64,000 nucleotides of DNA, from NCBI RefSeq assembly GCF_024623065.1, contig NZ_JANJZR010000022.1, positions 1 to 64,000 on the forward strand, read 5' to 3'. Both the position numbers and the translations under genes were made by a program. This DNA is from Bacteroides acidifaciens (GTDB lineage Bacteria > Bacteroidota > Bacteroidia > Bacteroidales > Bacteroidaceae). This document shows, piece after piece, positions 19,309 to 29,223 of this stretch. Each line of letters starts with the position of its first letter. The stretch's first letter is position 1. The notes beneath the pieces are model-generated. The model saw only the letters and a list, made by a program, of their open reading frames with translations. It made no database searches and was not told where the DNA came from.

Positions 19309-19364
19309 TTATAAACACCTGCTTATAAATATTTACCTATAAATATCTACTTATAAATGCCTAT
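19309..19364. repeat. 14-bp tandem repeat at the GH3 stop codon
   Basis: Four 14-bp units start at 19309, 19323, 19337 and 19351, each beginning with TTATAAA or CTATAAA. The last unit runs into the GH3 stop codon. A small inverted repeat (TGTATACATT/AATGTACA) precedes them at about 19284. The function is unknown. Confidence 0.6.
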
Positions 19365-21655
19365 TTGTAAGTAATAGTCACTACTTGATTTCCGCATTGC
19401 ATACGGAAATCCCCTTGTTCCAGTACCCATTGCCCGTCGGAATTGACAAAAGCCAAGTCGCTGCCTTTGATGGATAGAGTGACAGTTTGGGTTTCGCCCG
19501 GTTGCAGTTCCACCTTTTTGAAGGCTCGTAACCGGCGGTTTTCGGGAGTAAGCGAGGCCACAAGATCACTGCTGAATAGCATGACAACTTCTTTTCCGGC
19601 ATATTTACCGGTATTGGTTACGTCTATGGAAAAGTGCAAATCATCTCCTGCGGTAAACGAAGATTTGTCCGTTTGGAAGTTGCTGTATTCGAAAGTGGTG
19701 TAGCTCAATCCGTATCCGAAAGGCCATTGAACGGAGACTACCGCATTGTAGTCGTAAGCTCCTTCCATCTTGTCCATTTCTTCGCTCACCCGATAATCGT
19801 AGGTAGTCAGTGCTGCTTCGTGTCGAGGATATGTGTAAGGCATCTTGGCACTGGGGTTCACGTCTCCTGCCAGAATGTTCGCTAATGCATCGCCACCATA
19901 GTTTCCGGGTAATAGAATGTCAATAACAGCATCAGCCAATGGCTCCAACTCGTTGATAATGCGGGGACGACCCTCATTGAGTATCAGGATGATCGGTTTT
20001 CCCGTAGCGGCAAGTGCCTTTACCAGTTTGCTTTGGTTGGCAGAGATGGCAAGTTCGGAAAGATTGCCGGGTGTTTCGCAATACGAATTTTCACCGATGC
20101 AGGCGATAATAATATCCACGTTGCGGGCAGCGGCCACAGCTTTCTCAATTTCCGGTTCATTTTCTTCCATGTAAGCACCTTCGGGTTTGTAGGTTACGCC
20201 TTGTTCCAGACGGACATTACCGACTCCGAATTTGTTGCAGATTGCTTCGTAAATGGTGTTATATTTGTCAGCAAATCTGTCGGTCAGATGTCCTTGCCAC
20301 GAATAGCTCCAACCGCCGTTCAAGCAACGCATAGAGTTGGCGTTCGGACCGGTTACCAGTAGCTTTTTCCCTTGAGGAAGCGGAAGAATATGATCTTTAT
20401 TTTTTAGCAATACTTCCGATTCTTCAGCTGCATGAAGTGCGATAAGCGCATGCTCCTTGCTGCCGAAGAGAGGATAATCTTTCAATAAAGTGTTCGGATG
20501 ATCGAACAGCCCCAGACGGAATTTAAGTCTAAGCACCCGGCGGACGGCATCGTCAATACGGCTCATGGGTATTTTCTTCTCTTGCACTAACTCTTTTAGC
20601 AGTGTACAATAATTGAGATCATACGGTTCCATAGCCATGTCTATACCTGCATTGATTGCCATTTCGATGGCTTCTTTCTTGTTTGCCGCCACATGTTCGC
20701 GGGTATAAAGATTGTTGATGTCCGCCCAGTCGGTGATTAACATTCCGTCCCATCCCAAGTCTTCTTTCAGCCATTGTGTAAGGAGTTCGCGGTCGGCGTG
20801 CACAGGCTTTCCGTTGATGGAACCACTGTTGACCATTATAGTCAGCGCACCTGCTTCCACACAAGCCTTGAACGGTGCAAAGTGTTTCTCACGCAGTTCG
20901 GAAACCGATATATAAGCCGGTGTACGGTCTTTGCCGGTGCGTGGCATGCAGTATCCCATGTAATGTTTCACGGAGGTGGCGATTCGGTCGGCGGGAATAT
21001 GGTTTGGATCATCTCCTTGGAAGCCTCGGACAGCAGTGCTGCCCATAATGGCATTGACTAAACAGTCTTCTCCATAATTTTCCCATACACGCGGCCAACG
21101 GGGATCACGTGCCATATCGACAGTGGGGGAGTATGTCCAGGGACAATTGCTAGCCCTTGTTTCATAAGCCGTTACACGTGCCGCTTCGTAGGTCAAATCC
21201 GGATTGAAGGCAGCACCCATATTGATATTTTGAGGAAAGAGCGTGCCGCCCAATGTATAGGTAGTACCATGATTCTGATCCAGACCGTAGATACATGGAA
21301 TACCAATCTCCGCCATCGACAGTTCTTGTATTCGACCGATAATCTCGTTCCACTTTTCAGGGCTTTGTGCTACCGGGCCGGGAGCATTGAGAAACGAACC
21401 TACCTTGTATTCAGCAATCGCTTTGTGGAGTTTTGCCTCGTCCAATTGGAATTCTCCATTTATCGTCTCTCCTAATACATCAATAGCAAGCTCGGTCATC
21501 TGCCCAATCTTGGCATCGAGGTCCATCTCTGATAGAAGCTTTTCCACTTGTTGTTCTATTTTAGCGTCTTCAGGAATGGCAGTGGGAACTGCCTGTTTGG
21601 AACAGGCAGTCATTGCGACAGATGCGGTCATTAATATAATATTTCTGAGTTTCAT
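19361..21655 (-). CDS. Beta-glucosidase, glycoside hydrolase family 3
   Basis: This is an exo-acting retaining enzyme of 764 residues with a lipoprotein-type signal (ASVAMTACS). The order is a GH3 N-terminal barrel, the C-terminal alpha/beta domain and a fibronectin-III-like domain. The nucleophile is D309 in LITDW, and the conserved KHY motif is at about 230-232. It is the last gene of the minus-strand operon. In the described B. ovatus mixed-linkage glucan locus a GH3 at this position turns oligosaccharides into glucose in the periplasm; the same role is inferred here. Confidence 0.9.
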   Translation of the reverse strand: MKLRNIILMTASVAMTACSKQAVPTAIPEDAKIEQQVEKLLSEMDLDAKIGQMTELAIDVLGETINGEFQLDEAKLHKAIAEYKVGSFLNAPGPVAQSPEKWNEIIGRIQELSMAEIGIPCIYGLDQNHGTTYTLGGTLFPQNINMGAAFNPDLTYEAARVTAYETRASNCPWTYSPTVDMARDPRWPRVWENYGEDCLVNAIMGSTAVRGFQGDDPNHIPADRIATSVKHYMGYCMPRTGKDRTPAYISVSELREKHFAPFKACVEAGALTIMVNSGSINGKPVHADRELLTQWLKEDLGWDGMLITDWADINNLYTREHVAANKKEAIEMAINAGIDMAMEPYDLNYCTLLKELVQEKKIPMSRIDDAVRRVLRLKFRLGLFDHPNTLLKDYPLFGSKEHALIALHAAEESEVLLKNKDHILPLPQGKKLLVTGPNANSMRCLNGGWSYSWQGHLTDRFADKYNTIYEAICNKFGVGNVRLEQGVTYKPEGAYMEENEPEIEKAVAAARNVDIIIACIGENSYCETPGNLSELAISANQSKLVKALAATGKPIILILNEGRPRIINELEPLADAVIDILLPGNYGGDALANILAGDVNPSAKMPYTYPRHEAALTTYDYRVSEEMDKMEGAYDYNAVVSVQWPFGYGLSYTTFEYSNFQTDKSSFTAGDDLHFSIDVTNTGKYAGKEVVMLFSSDLVASLTPENRRLRAFKKVELQPGETQTVTLSIKGSDLAFVNSDGQWVLEQGDFRMQCGNQVVTITYK

Positions 21656-21701
21656 TATGATTTGTTTTTTAAGTAGTATTATTTATTCAATCTGGTATTC
21701 A

Positions 21702-22964
21702 TTACTTTATGGTTACCAGGTCTACATAATAGCCATGTCCTACACATAAGAATCCGGCTTCAGCTTGAATCTTATTCAACATGTCTTGTGTCAGTATCAG
21801 TGTATATTCACCGTTTTCCGTAAATTCCATCTCACCTGCCAAGCCTGTCCAATAGCCTGTGGCAAGCTGCATCTTATGATATTCGGCAGTAGGTTCTATG
21901 GAGTAGACTACTTTCAATATCGACCCGGCTGTGATATCGGCAAACATATCCATTGGAATCAAACCAAAAGTTTTGTTGGGATCACCGTCCGGCTTATCCC
22001 ACGAAACGTAATGGTGTCCTGACCAAAGCGTTATTTCGGTAGATACGGTCACAGTCTGTTCGGTAGTTGTAATATTATCGTTCAAGAACTGCACAGCCTC
22101 TCCGCTACGGGTTTTGCCTGTCAGCGTATAGCTTCCATCAGACAAAACCGGACAAGTCAGCGTAATCTCTGTAGAAGATTGGTTGCTGAATTGAGATACC
22201 GTCTGCCCGCCGATGGTTAGAGAAGCGATATTTTCGAGATTGATGCCGGAAATGGTCCAATCCACGTTGGCAGTAGCCCGGTTAGCTCCCGCAATGACAA
22301 GGGAAGCATTGGTCACTTTCACCATGTCGGCTCCATATTCATTGCCGTCAGCATCTTGCAAAACGATGCGGTAATTGCCTTCGTTTACGCCTGTCGGGAC
22401 GGTGTATTCCAGATAGTCCCCGTCTGCCGATTCAACATAAGTGGGAGCGGTAATCGTGCTTCCTCCCAAGAGGATGGCCGTTACCTTCTGTAGATTACTG
22501 CCATATAAACGGGCAGTCTTGCCGGGAGATACCATTCTCTCAAAGGCTACTTCCTTAGATTGAGGGTCATCAGCCAATGGGTTGACCACCACCAATCCTT
22601 CACGGGAAGTCTTCTTCCCTTTCACAGTTTCCACTTCTATTTTCAAATTATACGTACCGGCTTTCAGACTACGGTTGATTGCCTTGTCGGAGTCGGTACC
22701 CGATTCTACTTCCTGCCCATCAATGAACCAGGTTACTGTGGTGTAATCTTTTGGAGTCACGGTCAGCGCGATGGATAAGTTCGCATCCCGGCTGATGTTG
22801 GCGAATGTAGCCAATTGGCCGTTCGTCCTGTCGGGGAACACTGGGGCAAGGATATGCGGATCATCATTTTCTGTCACCGTAGCGAACGGTTCTTCCTCGG
22901 TGCATGCAGTAAATGTGGAGCCTACAGCGAGTAGGGCAAATAGTGCAATATATATCTTTTTCAT
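21702..22964 (-). CDS. Surface glycan-binding protein with IPT/TIG-like domains
   Basis: The 420-residue lipoprotein (lipobox near FTACTEEE) appears to be a string of Ig-like domains, including IPT/TIG-type repeats (VTAILLGGSTITAPTY, IASLTIGGQTVSQF). A C-terminal domain with exposed aromatic residues (LWSGHHYVSWDKPD) is a good candidate for glucan binding. No catalytic motif is present. It lies between susD and the GH3 gene, matching the SGBP-B position in the described mixed-linkage glucan PUL of B. ovatus. It should hold beta-glucan at the cell surface beside SusD. Confidence 0.82.
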   Translation of the reverse strand: MKKIYIALFALLAVGSTFTACTEEEPFATVTENDDPHILAPVFPDRTNGQLATFANISRDANLSIALTVTPKDYTTVTWFIDGQEVESGTDSDKAINRSLKAGTYNLKIEVETVKGKKTSREGLVVVNPLADDPQSKEVAFERMVSPGKTARLYGSNLQKVTAILLGGSTITAPTYVESADGDYLEYTVPTGVNEGNYRIVLQDADGNEYGADMVKVTNASLVIAGANRATANVDWTISGINLENIASLTIGGQTVSQFSNQSSTEITLTCPVLSDGSYTLTGKTRSGEAVQFLNDNITTTEQTVTVSTEITLWSGHHYVSWDKPDGDPNKTFGLIPMDMFADITAGSILKVVYSIEPTAEYHKMQLATGYWTGLAGEMEFTENGEYTLILTQDMLNKIQAEAGFLCVGHGYYVDLVTIK

Positions 22965-22984
22965 AATGGATGATTGTTTAATAG

Positions 22985-24661
22985 TTAGTTTTCAGTATCC
23001 CACCACAGAAGGCAGTGCCAATTATCTGTTCCTCCCATGCGCTCGATGGCTTCGTTGTAGCTCTTTTTATTATAGGAAGATTCCAATACAGGGTAGCAGA
23101 GACGTACCGGAATTTCCGTTCCACCGGTGAGGTATTGTCCGAACCCATATTCTGCCGGTGATTTCAACTTCGGATAACCGGAACGACGCACGTTTGCCCA
23201 ACATTCGGCAGGATTGGTAAAGTGAAGAATCCAGGCCTGTGTATTGATGGCTTCGAGTTTCTGATTGTCCGTATGTCCGAATGCCCCTTTATCTTGAATG
23301 AATGCATCGAACTCTGCATCAGTAGTAGCCGTGCAACCGTAGTTGTCTGTCAGGAAATCCATAGCCGCACGCACTCCTTGCTTGTAAAGATCTTCTGCCG
23401 ACACACTGCCGACATTCCATTTTTTCACGGTAGCTTCTGCCATCAGGAACTTCACTTCTGCAGAGGTCATCACTACGCCCGGATTGTCGCTTTTTAGGAA
23501 ATTATTGGCAAGTTTGGGTTCCACTTCACGAGCCATAGTGACCGTAACGGAAGGATTGTTAACGGCTAATTCCTTACAAATATCGCTGTCGTATCCTGTA
23601 GGCCATGGTTCCCACGAGTAGGCACCCGGGTCGCGCGGACTGAAAGCAATCCCTTTTTCAATCATCTCCTGGGTGATGTCGACACGATTGTCGGGACTGG
23701 TGGCACTCATCAAGCCGTCATAATAACAACGGGAAATTTTGAATGTACGGGGATCACCGGAATTGTATAACTGATTAAAAAAAGTGGAACAGAGGTAACT
23801 TGGATTATTGGCGGGGTCGTTGCCGAACAATAACTGCGACAATGAATTTCCGCGATAATCAGAGTAAGCTTCTTGTCCGAAGCTAAATGCGATTGTCATG
23901 TATTTGATGAGCGCATCGCTTGAGGCGTCCGTTATTACACCCCCATTGGCAGCCAAAGCATTTTCAAATTCCGTTTGTGCCTTTGTTGGATTGACATTGG
24001 AGATTCGCATGGCAAAACGAAGGCGAAGCGAATTTGCCAGTTGTTGCCATTTAGTTACGTCACCGGCATAGATGAGGTCACCTGTCACTTTATCTTTGGT
24101 CGGATCGATTTTGTTGACGGCATCTTCCAGCTCCAGAAAGAAAGCGTTGTAAATATCTTCCTGTTTGTCATACTTCGGATTGAACTTTCCTTCGAGGAAT
24201 CCCAGGCCGGCTTCACTGAAAGGAGCGTCTCCGTAAGTGTCGGTGATGATAGACATAAGATAAACCCGATAAATGCGGAGCACAGAGTTGATGTTCACTT
24301 TCTCTGCGTCTTCGGCTGTACGGTATTGAGCATCAATGATATTCTTCAGGGATTGAGTGTAGAACGATGTCCAGATACGGCTCATTTCATTATTGTCTAG
24401 CGTATGGCGACCGCCGTAGTTGGTGGTGTTCCAGCATCCCATCAGTTGTTGGGTGAATGCATAATGGTAGTTACGGTAGATTTCCATCATACTAAGGTCT
24501 CCGTACGTTTGCAGTTGGGCAGTGGTGAGCTGCGCATTCGGGTCGATGGTAGCGGCCTTGGAAGGGTCGGTATTCATGTTTTCCATGTATTCATCGCTGC
24601 AAGAAGCGAAAAACAGGGCACATGCCATCGTGATGATTGTGATGTATTTAGATTGTCTCAT
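22985..24661 (-). CDS. SusD-like beta-glucan-binding lipoprotein
   Basis: The 558-residue protein belongs to the SusD/RagB superfamily, the SusD-like_2 branch. It has a lipobox (CALFFASCSDE), an N-terminal helical region with LRIYRVYLMSIITDTYGDAPFSEA, and a C-terminal WANVRRSGYPKL stretch. It is the glycan-binding lid of the SusC encoded 11 bp upstream. Mixed-linkage beta-glucan as ligand is inferred from synteny with the characterised locus. Confidence 0.9.
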   Translation of the reverse strand: MRQSKYITIITMACALFFASCSDEYMENMNTDPSKAATIDPNAQLTTAQLQTYGDLSMMEIYRNYHYAFTQQLMGCWNTTNYGGRHTLDNNEMSRIWTSFYTQSLKNIIDAQYRTAEDAEKVNINSVLRIYRVYLMSIITDTYGDAPFSEAGLGFLEGKFNPKYDKQEDIYNAFFLELEDAVNKIDPTKDKVTGDLIYAGDVTKWQQLANSLRLRFAMRISNVNPTKAQTEFENALAANGGVITDASSDALIKYMTIAFSFGQEAYSDYRGNSLSQLLFGNDPANNPSYLCSTFFNQLYNSGDPRTFKISRCYYDGLMSATSPDNRVDITQEMIEKGIAFSPRDPGAYSWEPWPTGYDSDICKELAVNNPSVTVTMAREVEPKLANNFLKSDNPGVVMTSAEVKFLMAEATVKKWNVGSVSAEDLYKQGVRAAMDFLTDNYGCTATTDAEFDAFIQDKGAFGHTDNQKLEAINTQAWILHFTNPAECWANVRRSGYPKLKSPAEYGFGQYLTGGTEIPVRLCYPVLESSYNKKSYNEAIERMGGTDNWHCLLWWDTEN

Positions 24662-24672
24662 GGTATATCTTT

Positions 24673-27600
24673 TTAGAATTTCACATTTACATTAAAACCA
24701 TAGCTTCTGCGTGAAGGCAACGAACCGTATTCAAGTCCCATACCAGTGGTATTGTTGTAGTTGGAATCCGGGTCGATATTCGGGATATTCTTCCATACGA
24801 TGAACGGATTGCGGGCAACGAACGAAACGGTCAGTCCGCTTACTACATTCTTCAGCCAGGATTTGGGCACATTGTAACTCAACGTCAGTTCACGGCATTT
24901 CACGTATGAGTTGTCGTAAATAAACATAGAAGGCGCATTACGGCAAACGCTCATCCAGTAGTCTTCCGGATTGATGTAGATGTCGTTGGGGCGATACGTT
25001 CCGTCACCGTTGTCGATGACACCCGGAGCCACGAATCCGCCTGTCGGCTTCCAGTTGTCGGCTCCTTTTGCAATGCCGGCTGCCAATCTTTCTTCTTCCG
25101 AGCGATACCAGGCGTCGCGGCCTGCCAATGTTTCCGGACTTTTACCCGATTCGTAAGCAGCACGGGCAGACATGGAATAGAGGTCGGCGCCTACTTTCAC
25201 ATCGAATACCGCTACCAGCGAAAGATTTTTGTAGGTAAAGTTGGTGAGCAATCCACCTGTCCAGTCCCAAGAGGCATTACCCAGTACGTGGTTGCTCTTG
25301 TCATATTGCGGCAGACCGGTTTGCGGGTCAATCAGAATATCTCCCCTTTCGTTCCGTTGGAAGTCCGGGCCTACAATAGAACCAAAGTTCTCACCTACCT
25401 TAGCGGCTATCTGAACGTCGAGCCAGGACGCCTTTTCCAGTTCAAACATATCCGATTTGCCATCCAGTTCTTTTACCTTGTTGCTGTTCTTGGAGAAGTT
25501 CAGATTAATGTCCCAAGAGAAATCGCGTGTTTGAATCGGTCGTGTGCTAAGGGCAATCTCAATACCTTTGTTTTCTATCTTGCCGGCATTAATCAGGCGA
25601 TAGTTATAACCGGTTGTCCAGGAACTTGCCATTCCCATAATCTGGTTTTTACTGATTTGAGAATAGTAGGTGAAGTCCAGTCCGATACGGTTCTTCAGGA
25701 ATTTCAATTCCAATCCCATTTCCATGGAGTTTGTTTTGGTTGGTTTCAAGTCTTTGTTGGGGATGGTTCCGTTATCGATATATCCGATGGTATATCCGGG
25801 ATACGCATATTTGGATTTCGTATAGACGAGTCCCAATTGATAAGGATCGGTATCGCTACCTACTTGCGCCCATGACATACGCACCTTTCCGTAAGGCAGG
25901 AGGTCGCCCAGTTTTGTCAGCTCGGAGAATACAAAGCTACCGGAGAAAGAAGGATACATATACATGTTGTTGCCAATGGGAAGGGTAGACGATTGGTCGC
26001 CACGCAACGTGGCATCGAGGTAAAGCATGTGTCTCCATCCCACGTTCACTGCTCCGTAAACCGAATTAATCTGTTTGCGGTAACTGCCGGGCACTACACT
26101 GATTTCGTTGAAGCTCGTCAGTGAAGGGACATCGCGTATCTTCATGTCTTGAGCGGTGGTAACGGTAGTCTGGTTGTTCACCTTATATACATTGCCGCCT
26201 AATGTAGCGTTGAAATCGAAATCACCCCAATGGTTGTTGTAGAGAGCCAACACTTCAAAGTTGTACATGCGGTTGCGGAAAGCACTGTTTTGAAGTCTTC
26301 CGGCTTCGAATCCGGGAGTGGTAGGCGCTTTGTAATCATCGAACGTGAACCAGTTGAGTTCGGCGCCCAACGTTGCCTGAAGTTTCAGATGTGGGTCGAT
26401 GTTCCATACGGCCTTGCCGTTCATGCGGAACAAATCTTTCTTGGATTTATTGAAGTTCTTATAGATATCCCAGTATGGATTCACGTTGTAGGGATCCATG
26501 CCGTTCCAGTTGGAATATTCGCCGTCGGCAGTCTGATAGGTTCTCAGCCATTCCTGATCGTAGGTGGTGGCGAGGGTCATCAGGTTTTTACCGATATTAG
26601 ACTTGCTGTCGCCCAGTGCCGGACGGTTCTTCACGTCTTCCCGTGTATAGTTGACGCTGAAATCCAAGTCTACCTTGCCCGCAGACGTATTGGCACGCAG
26701 GTTGAAAATGTCACGGCTCATGTGCGTTTGGGGAACAATGTCTTTATTGCGCATATCCGTATAGGTAAAGCGAATTCCGGTTTTTCCGCTGTTCACACCT
26801 ACAATGGCGGAGTTGGTGGCGGTGATACCCGTGCGGAAGAAGTTGGACGTATTGTCGGGGACAATGAGGAAAGGGCGTTCCACGCCGTCGAAATACTTCA
26901 GCATGTTTGAACCGTCTGCTTTGGGGCCCCAACTTTTGTTTGTGTTGGATATGGCATCATAGCTATAAGTGCCGTTGCTTCCCATACCATATATTTGTTG
27001 CACATCGTTCCATTTGGCAAGTTGGGTGTCGAAAGTCAGCGTTCCGTTATATTCCACGCTGATTTTATCCTTGTTGGCGCGCTTGGTTGTAATCAAGATA
27101 ACACCGTGGCTGGCACGGCTACCATAAAGTGCGGACGCTGCAGGGCCTTTCAATACCGACATGTTTTCTACGTCATCGGCATTGATGCTCGAAATACCGT
27201 CGCCCAAGTCGAAGCCACCGTTTGTACCGGCACTGCCGAAGTTGGTATTGTCCAGAGGTACACCGTCCACTACATAAAGAGGCTGGTTATTGCCGGTCAT
27301 TTCGGTACTGCCTCGCAAAATAACGCGCGTAGAACCGGAAGGACCACCGGCAGTCTGGCTGACTACCAAGCCTGGCACACGTCCTGCCATGGAGTTGATA
27401 ACATTCGTTTCTTTGGCTTTGGTCAAGGCTTCGCCTTTCACTTCGTCAATGCCGTAGCCCAACGCTTTGCGCTCTCTCTTGATGCCAAGGGCGGTAACTA
27501 CGACTTCATCCAATGCTTTGGCATCCTCCTTCAAGGTGATGTTCAAAGGACCTCTTTCCGCTTTTACCTCTTCGGATTTATAACCCACATAGCTGACAAC

Positions 27601-27861
27601 GAGCGTAGCTCCCGCTTTTACATTCAAACTGAAATTTCCATCCAGATCGGTAATCGTTCCGTTGGCAGTTCCTTTCTCCACTACGGAAGCCCCAATGATG
27701 GGCCCTGTGGCATCGCTCACTTTTCCGGTTACCTTGTTACTTTGTTGTTGAATAGCCTGGGAACTTGGTTCCGTTGCTGCATACACTTGCTGGAAACCTC
27801 CCGCCATCCAAAGGGCGAGTGTTCCGCAAAACAGTAGATACTTACATTTTTCCATATTCAT
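24673..27861 (-). CDS. SusC-like TonB-dependent transporter (beta-glucan PUL)
   Basis: The 1062-residue protein has a signal peptide, a carboxypeptidase-like domain (VTGKVSDATGPIIGASV, about 43-115), a plug domain (ALGIKRERKALGYG, then STRVILRGSTEMTGNNQPLYVVDG) and an outer-membrane barrel ending FNVNVKF. It forms the import complex with the downstream SusD. The third codon (27855) is an equally good start. It is cotranscribed with the GH16 gene 20 bp upstream. Confidence 0.93.
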   Translation of the reverse strand: MNMEKCKYLLFCGTLALWMAGGFQQVYAATEPSSQAIQQQSNKVTGKVSDATGPIIGASVVEKGTANGTITDLDGNFSLNVKAGATLVVSYVGYKSEEVKAERGPLNITLKEDAKALDEVVVTALGIKRERKALGYGIDEVKGEALTKAKETNVINSMAGRVPGLVVSQTAGGPSGSTRVILRGSTEMTGNNQPLYVVDGVPLDNTNFGSAGTNGGFDLGDGISSINADDVENMSVLKGPAASALYGSRASHGVILITTKRANKDKISVEYNGTLTFDTQLAKWNDVQQIYGMGSNGTYSYDAISNTNKSWGPKADGSNMLKYFDGVERPFLIVPDNTSNFFRTGITATNSAIVGVNSGKTGIRFTYTDMRNKDIVPQTHMSRDIFNLRANTSAGKVDLDFSVNYTREDVKNRPALGDSKSNIGKNLMTLATTYDQEWLRTYQTADGEYSNWNGMDPYNVNPYWDIYKNFNKSKKDLFRMNGKAVWNIDPHLKLQATLGAELNWFTFDDYKAPTTPGFEAGRLQNSAFRNRMYNFEVLALYNNHWGDFDFNATLGGNVYKVNNQTTVTTAQDMKIRDVPSLTSFNEISVVPGSYRKQINSVYGAVNVGWRHMLYLDATLRGDQSSTLPIGNNMYMYPSFSGSFVFSELTKLGDLLPYGKVRMSWAQVGSDTDPYQLGLVYTKSKYAYPGYTIGYIDNGTIPNKDLKPTKTNSMEMGLELKFLKNRIGLDFTYYSQISKNQIMGMASSWTTGYNYRLINAGKIENKGIEIALSTRPIQTRDFSWDINLNFSKNSNKVKELDGKSDMFELEKASWLDVQIAAKVGENFGSIVGPDFQRNERGDILIDPQTGLPQYDKSNHVLGNASWDWTGGLLTNFTYKNLSLVAVFDVKVGADLYSMSARAAYESGKSPETLAGRDAWYRSEEERLAAGIAKGADNWKPTGGFVAPGVIDNGDGTYRPNDIYINPEDYWMSVCRNAPSMFIYDNSYVKCRELTLSYNVPKSWLKNVVSGLTVSFVARNPFIVWKNIPNIDPDSNYNNTTGMGLEYGSLPSRRSYGFNVNVKF

Positions 27862-27881
27862 AGCATGTATATTTAAGATTC

Positions 27882-28700
27882 CTATAATATTTTCACCCAG
27901 TCGATGTACATCTTCACTTTCTCACCGTCTTTCAGGCCCGTCAGTTTATTAATGTCGGTAATCCCTGTAAACGCACCTCCCACAGCGAGGTTGAACAAGA
28001 TGTAGAAGTTGTCATGAAAGTATGTGTTCGAGCTAATGTCGAACGTATGAAACTTGACGTTGTCGACGGATATTGTCAGGCTGTTTTCATCCCAATCCAG
28101 AGAGTAGGTGTGATAATTGCCGTCTTGCAGGCTGTTGGCAACATTGGCTTTGTAGTATTGCTGTTCGTGAGCCGCTACGCTGGGACCATAGTGAATGGCG
28201 GTGTTCACTTGTTTTTCCGAATCGCCCGCAGCCATTCCGCTCTGTTCTCCCATTTCCATAATGTCTATTTCTCCGCATGCCGGCCATTCTTTGTCGTTGT
28301 CTCCCATCAGCCAGAACGCAGGCCACAGCCCGCCGTTGGTTTGGGGAAGCTTGATGCTTGCCTCTATCTTGCGATACTTGAAACTCTTTTTTCCTTTTGA
28401 ATTGACCCTGCCTGAATAGATTTTATTTCCTTTGCGTTCGGCGGTAAGAATCAGAACCGATTTGTTCCCGTCCTTTCCAACCGATACATGGGCGGCATCG
28501 TATGCTTGCAGCTCCTGATTGGTCCAGCCGGGTTCATGAGTCTCTTTTGTCCATACTTTTTCGTCGAAAAAGTTGAAATCGTCTTTAAAAAAAAGAATGT
28601 CTTGTGGATTTTCTTCCGGTTCCGTTCCAATAGAATCCGACGAACAGGATTGTTGCGCGAAGCAAACGGATAAAAATAGGACTAGTGCTACTTTTTTCAT
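27882..28700 (-). CDS. GH16 endo-beta-glucanase lipoprotein
   Basis: The 272-residue lipoprotein (Cys near residue 19 in QQSCSS) has a single GH16 jelly-roll domain. The catalytic motif is GEIDIMEMGE: nucleophile E144, assisting D146, acid/base E149. GH16 enzymes of this type cleave beta-1,3 or mixed beta-1,3/1,4-glucans. It is the first gene of its operon, directly downstream of a promoter with candidate HTCS direct repeats. Gene order matches the B. ovatus mixed-linkage glucan locus, where the surface GH16 makes the first cut; laminarin-type activity is the alternative. Confidence 0.9.
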   Translation of the reverse strand: MKKVALVLFLSVCFAQQSCSSDSIGTEPEENPQDILFFKDDFNFFDEKVWTKETHEPGWTNQELQAYDAAHVSVGKDGNKSVLILTAERKGNKIYSGRVNSKGKKSFKYRKIEASIKLPQTNGGLWPAFWLMGDNDKEWPACGEIDIMEMGEQSGMAAGDSEKQVNTAIHYGPSVAAHEQQYYKANVANSLQDGNYHTYSLDWDENSLTISVDNVKFHTFDISSNTYFHDNFYILFNLAVGGAFTGITDINKLTGLKDGEKVKMYIDWVKIL

Positions 28701-28759
28701 CGTTTTAGCATTTTAAAGATTAAACGTAAGATTGTGCTTTATACTTGTAAAGCTTGGTG

Positions 28760-28826
28760 CAAAGATGTTAATATCCGGCTGATACGATGGTCAGATTGCT
28801 GACATATTAGGTTTGATTGCTGACAA
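28760..28826 (-). promoter_or_regulatory. Beta-glucan operon promoter with candidate HTCS direct repeats
   Basis: Read on the minus strand, CATCTTTG at 28760-28767 is one mismatch from TAnnTTTG and lies about 60 bp before the GH16 start. Upstream of it, GATTGCTGACA occurs twice, at 28794 and 28815 (21 bp apart), with a further GCTGAT copy at 28778. AraC-type HTCS output domains bind direct repeats on one face of DNA, so this is the likely operator. Confidence 0.55.
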
Positions 28827-28990
28827 ATCCGCTGATTTTTATCGAACGGACGTTGTCTTACCCATTTTTTATCGAAGATTGTTGTTATAAAGAATGAGGT
28901 AATCCCCACAGTTTGCATGTACTTTCACAGCCTGTAACCTTCGCATCGGCATTGTCAATCTTGGCCAATTGAACGGCTTGTATCTGAGAA

Positions 28991-29072
28991 GCCGACTGGA
29001 GTTGTCCACCTGGTCGACTATTGTTGTCCAAGCAGCCGACTAGAGTCAGCCAGATGGACAACCCCAGTCGGC
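28991..29072. repeat. Phased 22-bp array B ending in an inverted unit
   Basis: CGACT recurs at 28993, 29015 and 29037 (22-bp steps), and GTTGTCCA at 29001 and 29023. The 18-bp arm at 28991-29008 pairs with 29055-29072 (one mismatch), so the last unit is inverted and the array can fold into a long hairpin. Apart from this and the promoter region, the 28701-29223 gap shows nothing gene-like. Confidence 0.65.
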
Positions 29073-29223
29073 GATTAATAAATAGAAATGAAGGATACGA
29101 TAAGACGGTGGTTTATCAGTAATAAGAAGGCTGATTCTTCATATTGGGGTAATGAATAAAATATATTCATAAACGTGTAGAAACGAGCTAATTTTAATTC
29201 AAGAACCGAACATTAATGCTTGT

